A DNA stretch of 20,568 nucleotides from Hyphomicrobiaceae bacterium (GCA_021647535.1 JAKIUO010000027.1:1-20568); one strand, 5' to 3'. Counted from the first letter of the stretch, positions 7,565-14,795 are shown. Program-made: numbers and translations. The notes: generated by a model from the letters alone, not told the origin.

Positions 7565-8570
7565 GAAATATAGCGCAAAATATCAACAGGGCCGTGCCGC
7601 AGCTGTGTTGGACACAAAACAGCTTTTGACAGCTCTGAAAGCAGCTGGTGAAGCCACCCGGTTGCGTATTCTTGCCCTGCTTGAACAAGGAGAACTCAAT
7701 GTCGGTGATCTGACACATATTCTGCAGCAAAGCCAACCAAGGATTTCCCGGCATTTGCGTTTGCTTGACGAGGCAGGGTTGATTGAGCGCTTTCGCGAAG
7801 GCAGTTTTGTTTATTGCCGCCTGGCTCAAAAAGAAGTCGCTGGTGATCTGGTCAATCAGGCCATTCGTCTGCTTGATCCGCATGATCCAGAGCTTGCCAG
7901 TGATCGCAAACGGGCCAGATGTCTGCAAAAACAAAGAGTAGAGGCGTCTCAAATCTGGTTCAGGGAAAATGCTGCCAAATGGGATGAGATCAGATCGCTT
8001 TATATTTCTGATCGTGAAGTCGAGGCTGCCATGCTTGATTTGCTGCCTTTGGCGCGCCAGCACAAGCGTTTTGAACTCTTGTTCGACCTTGGTACTGGCA
8101 CGGGCCGCGTTTTGGAGCTTTTATCTGACCGGGTCAAGGAAGCGATTGGTATTGATAGCAGTCCTTCCATGCTGGACTATGCCAGATCACGTTTGTCAGG
8201 CAAGGGGCTGGAACATTGTCAGGTGCGCCTTGGAGATCTGGGAAATCTGTCTTATGGAAGTGAAACGGCTGATCTGACGATCATGCATCAGGTGCTGCAT
8301 TTTCTGGTTGAACCGCAAGTTGCCATACGTGAAGCGGGTCGCTTATTGCGTGCTGGTGGCCACTTGCTGATCGTTGATTTTGCGCCCCATGATCTTGATT
8401 TTCTACGCGAGGAATTTGCTCATGAACGTCTGGGGTTCTCAGATCCGCAAATCAATGGCTGGTTGAAGCGCGCCGGGCTTGTGCCAAAGCGCACACAAAA
8501 ACTGGCTGCCAGCGAGGGGCGAGGGGATCAAAAACTGAGCGTCTCTTTATGGCTGGCGCAAAAAGCGTAA
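7563..8570 (+). CDS. ArsR-family regulator fused to a SAM-dependent methyltransferase-like domain
   Basis: 335 residues. The N-terminal winged helix (about 16-90) is ArsR-like: EATRLRILALLEQGELNVGDL, recognition helix QSQPRISRHLRLLDEAGLI, wing FREGSFVYCRLA. It lacks the clustered cysteines of metal sensors. The C-terminal part (about 135-335) is a class I methyltransferase fold: motif I FDLGTGTGR (174-182), acidic strand end GIDSSPSMLDYAR, MHQVLHFLVEP, and LLRAGGHLLIVDF. Fusions of this kind lie beside metF/metH in many Alphaproteobacteria. The SahR-type regulators of the methyl cycle have this design and sense S-adenosylhomocysteine, so the C-terminal domain is probably a ligand sensor rather than an enzyme (inferred). 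It reads in the same direction as metF, 66 bp upstream. The start is uncertain: 7563 has only a weak ribosome site, and GTG at 7605 would still keep the whole winged helix. Confidence 0.87.
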   Translation: MKYSAKYQQGRAAAVLDTKQLLTALKAAGEATRLRILALLEQGELNVGDLTHILQQSQPRISRHLRLLDEAGLIERFREGSFVYCRLAQKEVAGDLVNQAIRLLDPHDPELASDRKRARCLQKQRVEASQIWFRENAAKWDEIRSLYISDREVEAAMLDLLPLARQHKRFELLFDLGTGTGRVLELLSDRVKEAIGIDSSPSMLDYARSRLSGKGLEHCQVRLGDLGNLSYGSETADLTIMHQVLHFLVEPQVAIREAGRLLRAGGHLLIVDFAPHDLDFLREEFAHERLGFSDPQINGWLKRAGLVPKRTQKLAASEGRGDQKLSVSLWLAQKA

Positions 8571-8585
8571 AGCGGGGGTAGTCCT

Positions 8586-8616
8586 CAAATATACTGGAAG
8601 CCCAAATATATTGGAA
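8586..8616 (+). promoter_or_regulatory. Two direct 14-bp repeats upstream of metF
   Basis: CAAATATACTGGAA (8586-8599) and CAAATATATTGGAA (8603-8616) differ at one base and start 17 bp apart. Both lie in the 66-bp gap between the regulator and metF. The second sits in a partial palindrome (CCAA-ATATA-TTGG). They may be tandem operator half-sites or promoter-like AT tracts. They do not match the 7545-7564 palindrome. Confidence 0.4.
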
Positions 8617-8623
8617 AAATGGC

Positions 8624-8629
8624 AAGGAA
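8624..8629 (+). promoter_or_regulatory. Ribosome-binding site deciding the metF start
   Basis: AAGGAA lies 7 bases before the ATG at 8637. It favours that start over the ATG at 8619, which has only a weak GGA before it and would place this site inside the gene. Confidence 0.65.
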
Positions 8630-8636
8630 TGATAAA

Positions 8637-9581
8637 ATGAACAAGTGGGAAGGGCGCAAGAGCCGAGGGTTGGAGCAGGGCGACATAAAAGTTTCATTCG
8701 AGTTTTTTCCGCCCAAAAGCGATAAGATGGAACAACGTCTCTGGCAGGCTATTTCGAAGCTGGCACCATTGGACCCACAATTTGTATCGGTGACTTATGG
8801 GGCCGGTGGCTCCACCAGGACGCGCACACATGCAACTGTCTCGCGGATCTTGCAAGAAACAAATTTGCTGCCGGCGGCGCATTTGACCTGTGTTGGGGCA
8901 ACAAAAGACGAGGTCAACGAGGTCATCAATGATTATAAGAGCGTTGGCGTCAAGCATATCGTTGCCCTCCGCGGTGATCCTGTCGAGGGGGTTGGCGAAA
9001 CTTATCAGCCCCATCCTGACGGCTATCAAAGTTCCATTGAGCTGATCGAGGGCATCAGCAATATTGGTGGTTTTGATATATTGGTCAGCGCTTATCCAGA
9101 ACAGCACCCAGAAAGCCCCAATCGCGCCGCTGATATTGACTGGCTGAAACGCAAGGTCGATGCCGGGGCGACAACGGCCATTACGCAGTTTTTCTTCGAC
9201 AATGAGTTTTTTCTACGCTATCTCGACGATGTGCGGGCGGCGGGCATAAACATACCCATCACACCGGGCATTATTCCCATCGCCAATTTTCAGCAGGTCA
9301 GGAAATTTGCCGATATGACGGGCGCCAGCATTCCAAACTGGCTGGCACATCGTTTTGACGGACTGGAAAATGAAGATGAGGATACGCGTCAGATGGTTGC
9401 TGCCGCCATTGGGGCCGAGCAGGTCATGGAGCTGGTGGATGAGGGTATAAAGGAGTTTCACTTCTACACCCTTAACAAGGCAAAACTGGTCTATGCCATT
9501 TGCCACTTGCTGGGGCTGCGCTCCAGTTCAGTTTTGAGCAATGCCAGTTCAGTTTTGAGCAATGAAGGAGCGCAAGCATGA
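8637..9581 (+). CDS. metF: 5,10-methylenetetrahydrofolate reductase
   Basis: 314 residues; a flavoprotein TIM barrel that reduces 5,10-methylenetetrahydrofolate to 5-methyltetrahydrofolate, the methyl donor for MetH. Family landmarks: VSFEFFPPKSDKME near the start (the catalytic Glu region), FVSVTYGAGGSTR, AHLTCVGAT, VALRGDP, AYPEQHPESPN, ATTAITQFFFDN, PGIIPI and the C-terminal EFHFYTLNKAKL. The start at 8637 is chosen from the ribosome-binding site; the 8619 reading adds six residues. The 3' end overlaps metH part 1 by 4 bases (ATGA), a sign of translational coupling. The last ~18 residues contain a duplicated SSVLSN(A) unit created by a perfect 21-bp tandem repeat, beyond the conserved barrel. 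The gene lies directly downstream of the ArsR-type regulator and is likely under its control. Confidence 0.95.
   Translation: MNKWEGRKSRGLEQGDIKVSFEFFPPKSDKMEQRLWQAISKLAPLDPQFVSVTYGAGGSTRTRTHATVSRILQETNLLPAAHLTCVGATKDEVNEVINDYKSVGVKHIVALRGDPVEGVGETYQPHPDGYQSSIELIEGISNIGGFDILVSAYPEQHPESPNRAADIDWLKRKVDAGATTAITQFFFDNEFFLRYLDDVRAAGINIPITPGIIPIANFQQVRKFADMTGASIPNWLAHRFDGLENEDEDTRQMVAAAIGAEQVMELVDEGIKEFHFYTLNKAKLVYAICHLLGLRSSSVLSNASSVLSNEGAQA
9523..9564 (+). repeat. Perfect 21-bp tandem duplication at the 3' end of metF
   Basis: Two exact copies of a 21-bp unit starting CCAGTTCAG lie head to tail at 9523-9543 and 9544-9564. Being a multiple of three, they duplicate seven codons (coding SSVLSNA) without a frameshift, at a non-conserved C terminus. 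A slippage-prone site. Confidence 0.9.
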
Positions 9582-10639
9582 ACCGTGATGAACGCATAAA
9601 AACCCTCAAACAGGCTGCAGCCGAGCGCATACTGTTTCTCGATGGCGCCATGGGCACGATGATCCAACGCCACAAGCCCGATGAAGCCACCTATCGCGGT
9701 GATCGCTTCAAGGATTGGGGGCAGGATGTGGTTGGTAATAATGACTTATTGACCCTGACACAGCCGGATATCATCGCGCAGATCCATGTGGATTATCTGG
9801 AGGCCGGTTCCGATATTATCGAAACCAACACGTTTAACTCCACCAGCATTTCACAGGCCGATTACGGCATGGAAGAGATTGTCTATGAGTTGAATGTTGA
9901 AGCGGCAAAACTGTGCCGTGCTGCTGCTGAAGAAATGACCGCCAAAACACCGGACAAGCCGCGCTTTGTGGCTGGCGGGTTGGGGCCAACCAACCGTACG
10001 GCCAGCATTAGCCCGGATGTCAATCGCCCGGAATTTCGCAATGTGTCGTTTGACGAGCTGGTGAAAGCTTACACCGAGCAGACCAAAGGGCTGATTGAGG
10101 GCGGTGTCGATATCATCATTATCGAGACCATTTTCGACACGCTGAATGCCAAAGCGGCAGGCTTTGCCGTGTTGCAGGTGTTTGACGAGCTGGGGTTTGA
10201 ATTGCCGATCATGGTCTCGGGCACCATTGTTGATAAATCCGGGCGCAATCTGTCGGGCCAGACGCCAGAAGCCTTCTGGTATTCCATGCGCCATTTAAAA
10301 CCCTTTTCCATCGGCCTGAACTGCTCTTTTGGTGCCGAGGATTTGCGCCCCGCCGTGGTCGATATGGCTGGTATTTCCGATACGCTGATTTCAGTCTATC
10401 CCAATGCTGGGCTGCCCAACGAAATGGGCGAATATGATGAGCTGCCAGACATTACAGCGGGCTTTATCGAGGACTGGGCAAAAAATGGCCTGATCAATAT
10501 CGTTGGTGGCTGCTGCGGCACTTCACCAGCGCATATCAAGGCGATTGTCGAGGCGGTGAGGGACTATGCGCCACGGAAAGTACCAGATATGGAACACAAA
10601 CTGCGCCTCTCCGGTCTTGAGCCCTTTGTGGCGGGGTGA
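9578..10639 (+). CDS. metH: Methionine synthase, homocysteine-binding module (split MetH, part 1)
   Basis: 353 residues: the N-terminal homocysteine S-methyltransferase barrel of cobalamin-dependent methionine synthase as a separate polypeptide. Landmarks: FLDGAMGTMIQ (20-30), ETNTFNSTSIS, VAGGLGPTNRTASISPDV, VSGTIVDKSGRNLSGQ, and the zinc ligands Cys249 (NCSFGAEDLRP) and Cys312/Cys313 (GGCCGTSP) that bind homocysteine. The frame ends with LSGLEPFVAG, exactly where intact MetH passes into the linker before the folate module (INIGERTNVTGS), which here begins the gene at 11764. Together the parts total 1241 residues, close to the ~1227 of E. coli MetH. The start overlaps the metF stop, with AAGGAG upstream. 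The TGA stop lies inside GGGTGAGGGGG, the same word that ends the repeats further down. Split MetH is known in some other bacteria. Confidence 0.93.
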   Translation: MNRDERIKTLKQAAAERILFLDGAMGTMIQRHKPDEATYRGDRFKDWGQDVVGNNDLLTLTQPDIIAQIHVDYLEAGSDIIETNTFNSTSISQADYGMEEIVYELNVEAAKLCRAAAEEMTAKTPDKPRFVAGGLGPTNRTASISPDVNRPEFRNVSFDELVKAYTEQTKGLIEGGVDIIIIETIFDTLNAKAAGFAVLQVFDELGFELPIMVSGTIVDKSGRNLSGQTPEAFWYSMRHLKPFSIGLNCSFGAEDLRPAVVDMAGISDTLISVYPNAGLPNEMGEYDELPDITAGFIEDWAKNGLINIVGGCCGTSPAHIKAIVEAVRDYAPRKVPDMEHKLRLSGLEPFVAG

Positions 10640-10657
10640 GGGGGATACGGAGGAGAG

Positions 10658-11011
10658 ATGGAACCAGCAAAGCTTAAATATACAAATTTTGACGGTGATT
10701 GGAATGAGCATTGTCGCTTTTGCGGTAACCTTCAAAAGGATCACCAAGAGAATATCGGTGAGTTGGATGGAGTTATGTATATTCATCGGACACCTTGTGA
10801 ACAGGAAAAATATGAAATCAGAAAACAAAGTCTCCATTATGCGAATAAGGCAAGGTTTGTATTTTGGGGTGTTGAACTTTTTTTATATGCGAGGGGAAAA
10901 ATCATAGATTTCTTCGATATTCCGTTGGTGAAATTGGTTATTGGTCTGATCAAAAACGTATGGATTCTTATCAAGAGCCTTTTTATTTTGAGAAAGGGGA
11001 AGCCCAAGTGA
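10658..11011 (+). CDS. Small Cys/His protein of unknown function between the metH parts
   Basis: 117 residues; no family recognised. Near the N terminus HCRFCGNLQKDH provides a CxxC with nearby histidines, and YIHRTPCEQ follows some 20 residues later. This could be a small zinc-binding site, by inspection only. The second half is hydrophobic and helical (KLVIGLIKNVWILIKSLFIL) with a Lys-rich end, so it may attach to the membrane. A strong GGAGG lies 4 bases before the ATG, and the gene begins 18 bp after the metH part 1 stop, so it would be translated in the methionine operon. Its codons are AT-richer than those of metF and metH, which suggests it came from elsewhere. It belongs to the ~1.1 kb block separating the metH modules. 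Confidence 0.6.
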   Translation: MEPAKLKYTNFDGDWNEHCRFCGNLQKDHQENIGELDGVMYIHRTPCEQEKYEIRKQSLHYANKARFVFWGVELFLYARGKIIDFFDIPLVKLVIGLIKNVWILIKSLFILRKGKPK

Positions 11012-11066
11012 AGTTCTAGGGCGAATTTTGACCAATTGGGACAGAATTTGTAATTTCTTGCATTTA

Positions 11067-11208
11067 CCCCCTCTCCCTAGCCCTCTCCCCCCAAAGAGAA
11101 GAAAAGAGGGGGAGAGGGGGCAAGAGGTGCCAGTTTTCAGGCAAAGAGTTTCAAATAGGCAGGGCTAGATCCCCTCTCCCCACTGGGGAGAGGGCTAGGG
11201 TGAGGGGG
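11067..11208. mobile_element. Paired palindromic repeat element A (MITE-like), left of DUF559
   Basis: A 142-bp element bounded by inverted 24-bp arms: CCCCCTCTCCCTAGCC... at 11067-11090 and ...GGGCTAGGGTGAGGGGG at 11185-11208, one mismatch. Each arm adjoins a second copy of the C-rich/G-rich motif so each end folds as its own hairpin, for example CCCCTCTCCCC-ACT-GGGGAGAGGG at 11171-11194. Short interior words GTGCCAG (11127), GTTTCAA (11148), AGGGCT (11161) and ATCCCC (11169) recur in the same order in element B. No open frame is inside. It resembles a non-autonomous, transposon-like or REP-doublet element. Confidence 0.7.
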
Positions 11209-11237
11209 CGGCGTAAAGCGTGAGGGGACAGCAAAAA

Positions 11238-11585
11238 ATGAAAAACAGGCTGACACCTCTGGCCCGTCAGTTGCGATAGAGCCAGACGGATGCAGAGCGC
11301 AAATTATGGTATGAGCTGCGGGCTAGACGTTTGCAGGGGCATAAATTCAAGCGACAAATCCCAAAGGGTGAGTATATCGTCGATTTTGTCTGCGAGGCGC
11401 AAAAGCTGGTGATTGAAGTGGGTGGCGGACAGCATGGCGAGCAGATTGAATATGACGAACAACGTACGCAGTTTTTGCAGGAACAGGGCTATCGGGTGTT
11501 GCGGTTCTGGAATAGGGACATTTTGACGAATATGGATGGTGTTTTGACGCTGATCCTTAGTGAATTAGGCAAGGTACAGGAATAG
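11238..11585 (+). pseudogene. DUF559 restriction-like endonuclease gene, interrupted by a stop codon
   Basis: From ATG 11238 the frame reads MKNRLTPLARQLR, a TAG at 11277-11279 (codon 14), then SQTDAERKLWYELRARR and a complete DUF559 domain to 11585, 115 codons in all. Readthrough restores the usual family N terminus, so the TAG is a point nonsense change, most simply from CAG or AAG. DUF559 proteins have a PD-(D/E)xK nuclease fold related to Vsr mismatch endonucleases. Visible here: DFVC with Asp49, IEVGGGQH with Glu60, and VLRFWN (87-92). Where homologues usually have E-x-DGGQH, this one has Gly at 62, a second likely loss of an active-site acid. A shorter protein could start at TTG 11331 but would lack the N-terminal helices. 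It lies between elements A and B; DUF559 genes with repeats of this type beside them are common in proteobacteria (recollection, unchecked). Confidence 0.82.
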
Positions 11586-11604
11586 AAATTATGGATGTTT
11601 ATTG

Positions 11605-11759
11605 TTTACCCCCTCACGCATTTTTACCCCCTCACCCCAACCCTCTCCCCCTGGGGGAGAGGGGGGTTATGCCGTGCCAGCCGCAATGTTTCAATTTTAA
11701 TAGAGGGCTCCTCTTATCCCCTCTCCCCATCGGGGAGAGGGCTAGGGTGAGGGGGTAAA
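11605..11759. mobile_element. Paired palindromic repeat element B (MITE-like), right of DUF559
   Basis: Terminal inverted repeats of 28 bp with two mismatches: TTTACCCCCTCACCCC... at 11623-11650 and ...GGGTGAGGGGGTAAA at 11732-11759. The outer 13 bases (TTTACCCCCTCAC) are perfect. A second copy of these 13 bases lies just outside at 11605-11617, 18 bp to the left, as if a copy inserted next to an older end. Interior words GTGCCAG (11674), GTTTCAA (11688), AGGGCT (11704) and ATCCCC (11716) match the order in element A. The right end provides GAGGGGG, 8 bases before the ATG of metH part 2. Confidence 0.72.
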
Positions 11760-11763
11760 TAAA

Positions 11764-14430
11764 ATGACCAACACAAAAAGCACAGCGCAGTTCATCAACA
11801 TCGGTGAGCGTACCAATGTCACGGGATCGGCGCGATTTCGCAAGCTGATTGAGGCGGATGATTATGAGGCGGCGCTTTCCGTTGCTCGCCAGCAGGTGGA
11901 GAGCGGCGCGCAGATTATTGACATCAATATGGACGAGGGGATGCTGGACAGCGAAAAGGCCATGGTGACCTTTTTGAACATGATCGCCTCGGAACCCGAT
12001 ATTTCGCGTGTGCCCATCATGATTGACAGCTCCAAATGGCATGTCATCGAGGCCGGTCTGAAATGCGTGCAAGGCAAAAGCATTGTCAACTCGATCTCGC
12101 TGAAAGAAGGCGAGGAGCAGTTTCGCGAGCACGCCAAAAAGGTCATGCATTATGGCGCGGCGGCTGTCGTCATGGCCTTTGATGAGGTCGGGCAGGCGGA
12201 TACCGAGGATCGTAAATTCGAGATCTGCGAGCGCGCTTATAACATTCTGGTCGACGAAATCGGCTTTGCGCCAGAAGACATTATTTTCGATCCCAACGTG
12301 TTCGCCGTCGCCACCGGCATTGAAGAGCATAATAATTACGGGCAGGATTTTATCAATGCGACAAGGCGCATCCGCGAGAACCTGCCGCATTGCCATGTAT
12401 CGGGCGGCATTTCCAACCTGTCCTTTTCGTTTCGCGGCAATAATGCTCTGCGCGAGGCCATGCATTCGGTGTTTCTCTATCACGCCATCAAGGCCGGGCT
12501 CGATATGGGCATCGTCAATGCCGGGCAGCTGACCATTTATGATGATATTCCGAACGATCTGCGCGAGCTTGTTGAAGATGTCATTTTGAACCGGCGCGAT
12601 GATGCGTCTGACCGTTTGCTCGATGCCGCCGAGCGCTTCAAGGGACAGGGGGCGAAAGCCAAGAAAAAAGACCTGAGTTGGCGCAAGGAAGCTGTTGGCC
12701 CACGTCTCACCCATGCGCTGGTCAATGGTATTGGTGATTTTGTTGAAGAGGATGTGGAAGAGGCCCGCCAAAGCGCCAAAAGGACCATCGAGGTCATCGA
12801 GGGGCCATTGATGGATGGCATGAATGTGGTCGGCGATCTGTTTGGCGATGGCAAAATGTTTTTGCCGCAGGTGGTGAAATCTGCGCGCGTTATGAAAAAG
12901 GCCGTGGCCTATCTGATGCCGTTTATCGAAGCCGAAAAAATTGAGGCGGGAGGGGAGGAAGGGGCCAATAGTTCGGCTGGTAAAATCCTCATGGCCACCG
13001 TCAAGGGCGATGTGCATGATATTGGCAAGAATATTGTTGGCGTGGTGCTGCAATGCAATAATTTCGAGATCGTTGATCTGGGCGTCATGGTGCCGGGCGC
13101 AACCATTCTGGAAGAGGCCAAAAAGCACAAGGTCGATATTATTGGCCTGTCGGGGCTGATCACGCCCTCGCTCGATGAAATGGTTGCAGTGGCCAGTGAG
13201 ATGGAACGACAGGAGTTCGATCTGCCCTTGATGATTGGCGGCGCAACGACTTCTAAAATCCACACGGCGGTTAAGGTCAACCCCCACTATAATCGCTCGC
13301 AGGTTGTGCATGTGATTGATGCGTCCCGTGCGGTGGGCGTGGCGTCAAAGCTCATGGATGAAAGCGTGCGCAAGGATTATATGGCCGAGGTCGGCGCTGA
13401 GTATCAGCGGATGGCTGATAATTATGTCAACAAGGACAAAAGCCGTGCGCCGATCAGGGTTGCCAGAGCCAACCGGCTGGTGCCTGCCTTTAAGGCGAGC
13501 CCTCCGGTCAAGCCCGCATTCCTCGGCGTGAAGAGCTTTGATGATTATGATCTTGGCACATTGGTCAAAACCATCGACTGGACGCCGTTCTTCTCCACAT
13601 GGGAGATGAGGGGGCGCTATCCTGATATTTTAGAAGACGCACACAAAGGCGAAGCGGCACGGGCCCTGTTTGAGGATGCCCAAAAACTTTTGCAAGAGCT
13701 GGTTGATGACAAGGCGCTAACGGCGCGCGGCGTCATTGGCATCTGGCCAGCCAATGCAGTTGGCGATGATATCGAGGTCTATAAGGATGACAGTCGCCAA
13801 GAAGTTATCGCGACCTTGCACAGCTTGCGCCAGCAAATGGAGCGCAAGCCTGAAAGTGGCAAGGTGAACCTGGCGCTGGCTGATTTCATTGCTCCGAAAG
13901 AGAGCGGCATTGCCGACTATATTGGCGGCTTTGCCGTGACCACCGGCATTGGCGAAGAGGTGTTGGCGCAGCGCTATGAAAAAGCCAATGATGATTATAG
14001 CAAGATCATGGTGAAGGCGCTGGCCGACCGGTTGGCCGAAAGCTTTGCCGAACATATGCATATGCGCGTGCGCCGTGAGTTCTGGGGGTATGCCGCTGAT
14101 GAAACATTGGGCAATGCCGAGTTGATCAGTGAAGCCTATGAAGGTATTCGTCCAGCTCCTGGCTACCCGGCCCAGCCCGACCATACGGAAAAACAGACAT
14201 TGTTTGACCTTCTGGATGCGGGAAACAATGCCGGGATCAAGCTCACTGAAAGCTTTGCCATGTGGCCCGGTGCTGCGGTTTCAGGGCTTTATTTCGCCCA
14301 CCCGGAAACCCGCTATTTTGGCCTTGGCAAAATCGGCAAAGATCAGGTCGAAGACTATGCAAAGCGCAAGGGCTGGTCGATGGAAAAGGCCGAGAAATGG
14401 TTGTCGCCAGTGCTGGCCTATACGCCGTAG
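11764..14430 (+). CDS. metH: Methionine synthase, folate, cobalamin and reactivation modules (split MetH, part 2)
   Basis: 888 residues. The pterin-binding barrel comes first (FINIGERTNVTGSARF, 10-25; later FDPNVFAVATGI). The helical cap and Rossmann cobalamin domain follow, with the cobalt ligand His418 in GDVHDIGKNIVG, then GLSGLITPSLDEMV and GGATTSKIH. The C-terminal reactivation domain binds SAM (WTPFFSTWEMRGRYP; RPAPGYPAQPDH from residue 796). It therefore has everything except the homocysteine barrel, which is supplied by the gene at 9578. The reaction transfers a methyl from 5-methyltetrahydrofolate through cobalamin to homocysteine. All key residues look intact. The start is the ATG just before the INIGERTNVTGS block; the only ribosome-site candidate is the G-run at the end of repeat element B. 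A long antisense frame inside it is a composition artefact. Confidence 0.95.
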   Translation: MTNTKSTAQFINIGERTNVTGSARFRKLIEADDYEAALSVARQQVESGAQIIDINMDEGMLDSEKAMVTFLNMIASEPDISRVPIMIDSSKWHVIEAGLKCVQGKSIVNSISLKEGEEQFREHAKKVMHYGAAAVVMAFDEVGQADTEDRKFEICERAYNILVDEIGFAPEDIIFDPNVFAVATGIEEHNNYGQDFINATRRIRENLPHCHVSGGISNLSFSFRGNNALREAMHSVFLYHAIKAGLDMGIVNAGQLTIYDDIPNDLRELVEDVILNRRDDASDRLLDAAERFKGQGAKAKKKDLSWRKEAVGPRLTHALVNGIGDFVEEDVEEARQSAKRTIEVIEGPLMDGMNVVGDLFGDGKMFLPQVVKSARVMKKAVAYLMPFIEAEKIEAGGEEGANSSAGKILMATVKGDVHDIGKNIVGVVLQCNNFEIVDLGVMVPGATILEEAKKHKVDIIGLSGLITPSLDEMVAVASEMERQEFDLPLMIGGATTSKIHTAVKVNPHYNRSQVVHVIDASRAVGVASKLMDESVRKDYMAEVGAEYQRMADNYVNKDKSRAPIRVARANRLVPAFKASPPVKPAFLGVKSFDDYDLGTLVKTIDWTPFFSTWEMRGRYPDILEDAHKGEAARALFEDAQKLLQELVDDKALTARGVIGIWPANAVGDDIEVYKDDSRQEVIATLHSLRQQMERKPESGKVNLALADFIAPKESGIADYIGGFAVTTGIGEEVLAQRYEKANDDYSKIMVKALADRLAESFAEHMHMRVRREFWGYAADETLGNAELISEAYEGIRPAPGYPAQPDHTEKQTLFDLLDAGNNAGIKLTESFAMWPGAAVSGLYFAHPETRYFGLGKIGKDQVEDYAKRKGWSMEKAEKWLSPVLAYTP

Positions 14431-14447
14431 AAGCAGGAGTTTGAGGG

Positions 14448-14795
14448 ATGGAGTTTTGTCGTGGGGCTTCAACAATGATCATGCTTGTCGTGGGAATCCA
14501 AATGCTGATATTTGGATTCCTGTTTGGGCGCGATTTCATCAAGGAATGGATGGAGGGTACGGATAGTACCCTTGAAAGCTGGCTTATTTCGCTTGGTAAA
14601 ACAGGTCTGTTTTTTTTGCTGATTGCCGGTGCTTTGCTTAAGCTGAAATTTCAAATTGATATTGCGAGAGGCGACAAGGCCATGCCGAATATTGAAAGCG
14701 AGGTGATCTGGTGCGTGTTGGCGAGTGGCACCCTCACCTTTATCCTGTTTTTCCTGCTCTACAAACATATCGGAAAGCAAAGAGGCTGGTTTTGA
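14448..14795 (+). CDS. Small integral membrane protein of unknown function
   Basis: 115 residues; no family recognised. Three hydrophobic segments look membrane-spanning: MIMLVVGIQMLIFGFLFG near the N terminus, TGLFFLLIAGALLKL in the middle and VLASGTLTFILFFLLY near the C terminus. Charged loops lie between them (RDFIKEWMEG; ARGDKAMPNIESE) and a basic KHIGKQRGWF end follows. AGGAG lies 8 bases before the ATG at 14448, and the gene begins 17 bp after the metH part 2 stop, so it is probably the last gene of the methionine transcript. An internal ATG at residue 10 (14475) is a possible shorter start. The repeat pair just downstream may end the transcription unit. Nothing in the sequence links it to methionine metabolism beyond position. 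Confidence 0.65.
   Translation: MEFCRGASTMIMLVVGIQMLIFGFLFGRDFIKEWMEGTDSTLESWLISLGKTGLFFLLIAGALLKLKFQIDIARGDKAMPNIESEVIWCVLASGTLTFILFFLLYKHIGKQRGWF

Noticed and set aside
10566..10907. Alternative 113-codon plus-strand frame overlapping the small Cys/His gene
   Set aside because: It overlaps the end of metH part 1 in another frame and lacks the strong ribosome site of the 10658 frame.
11067..11759. Possible CRISPR array from repeated GC-rich units
   Set aside because: Units are inverted pairs of varying length with no regular spacers and no cas genes.
11632..13311. 559-codon open frame on the minus strand inside metH part 2
   Set aside because: It is antisense to an intact, highly conserved coding region, has no family resemblance, and its first residues are a translation of the repeat element.
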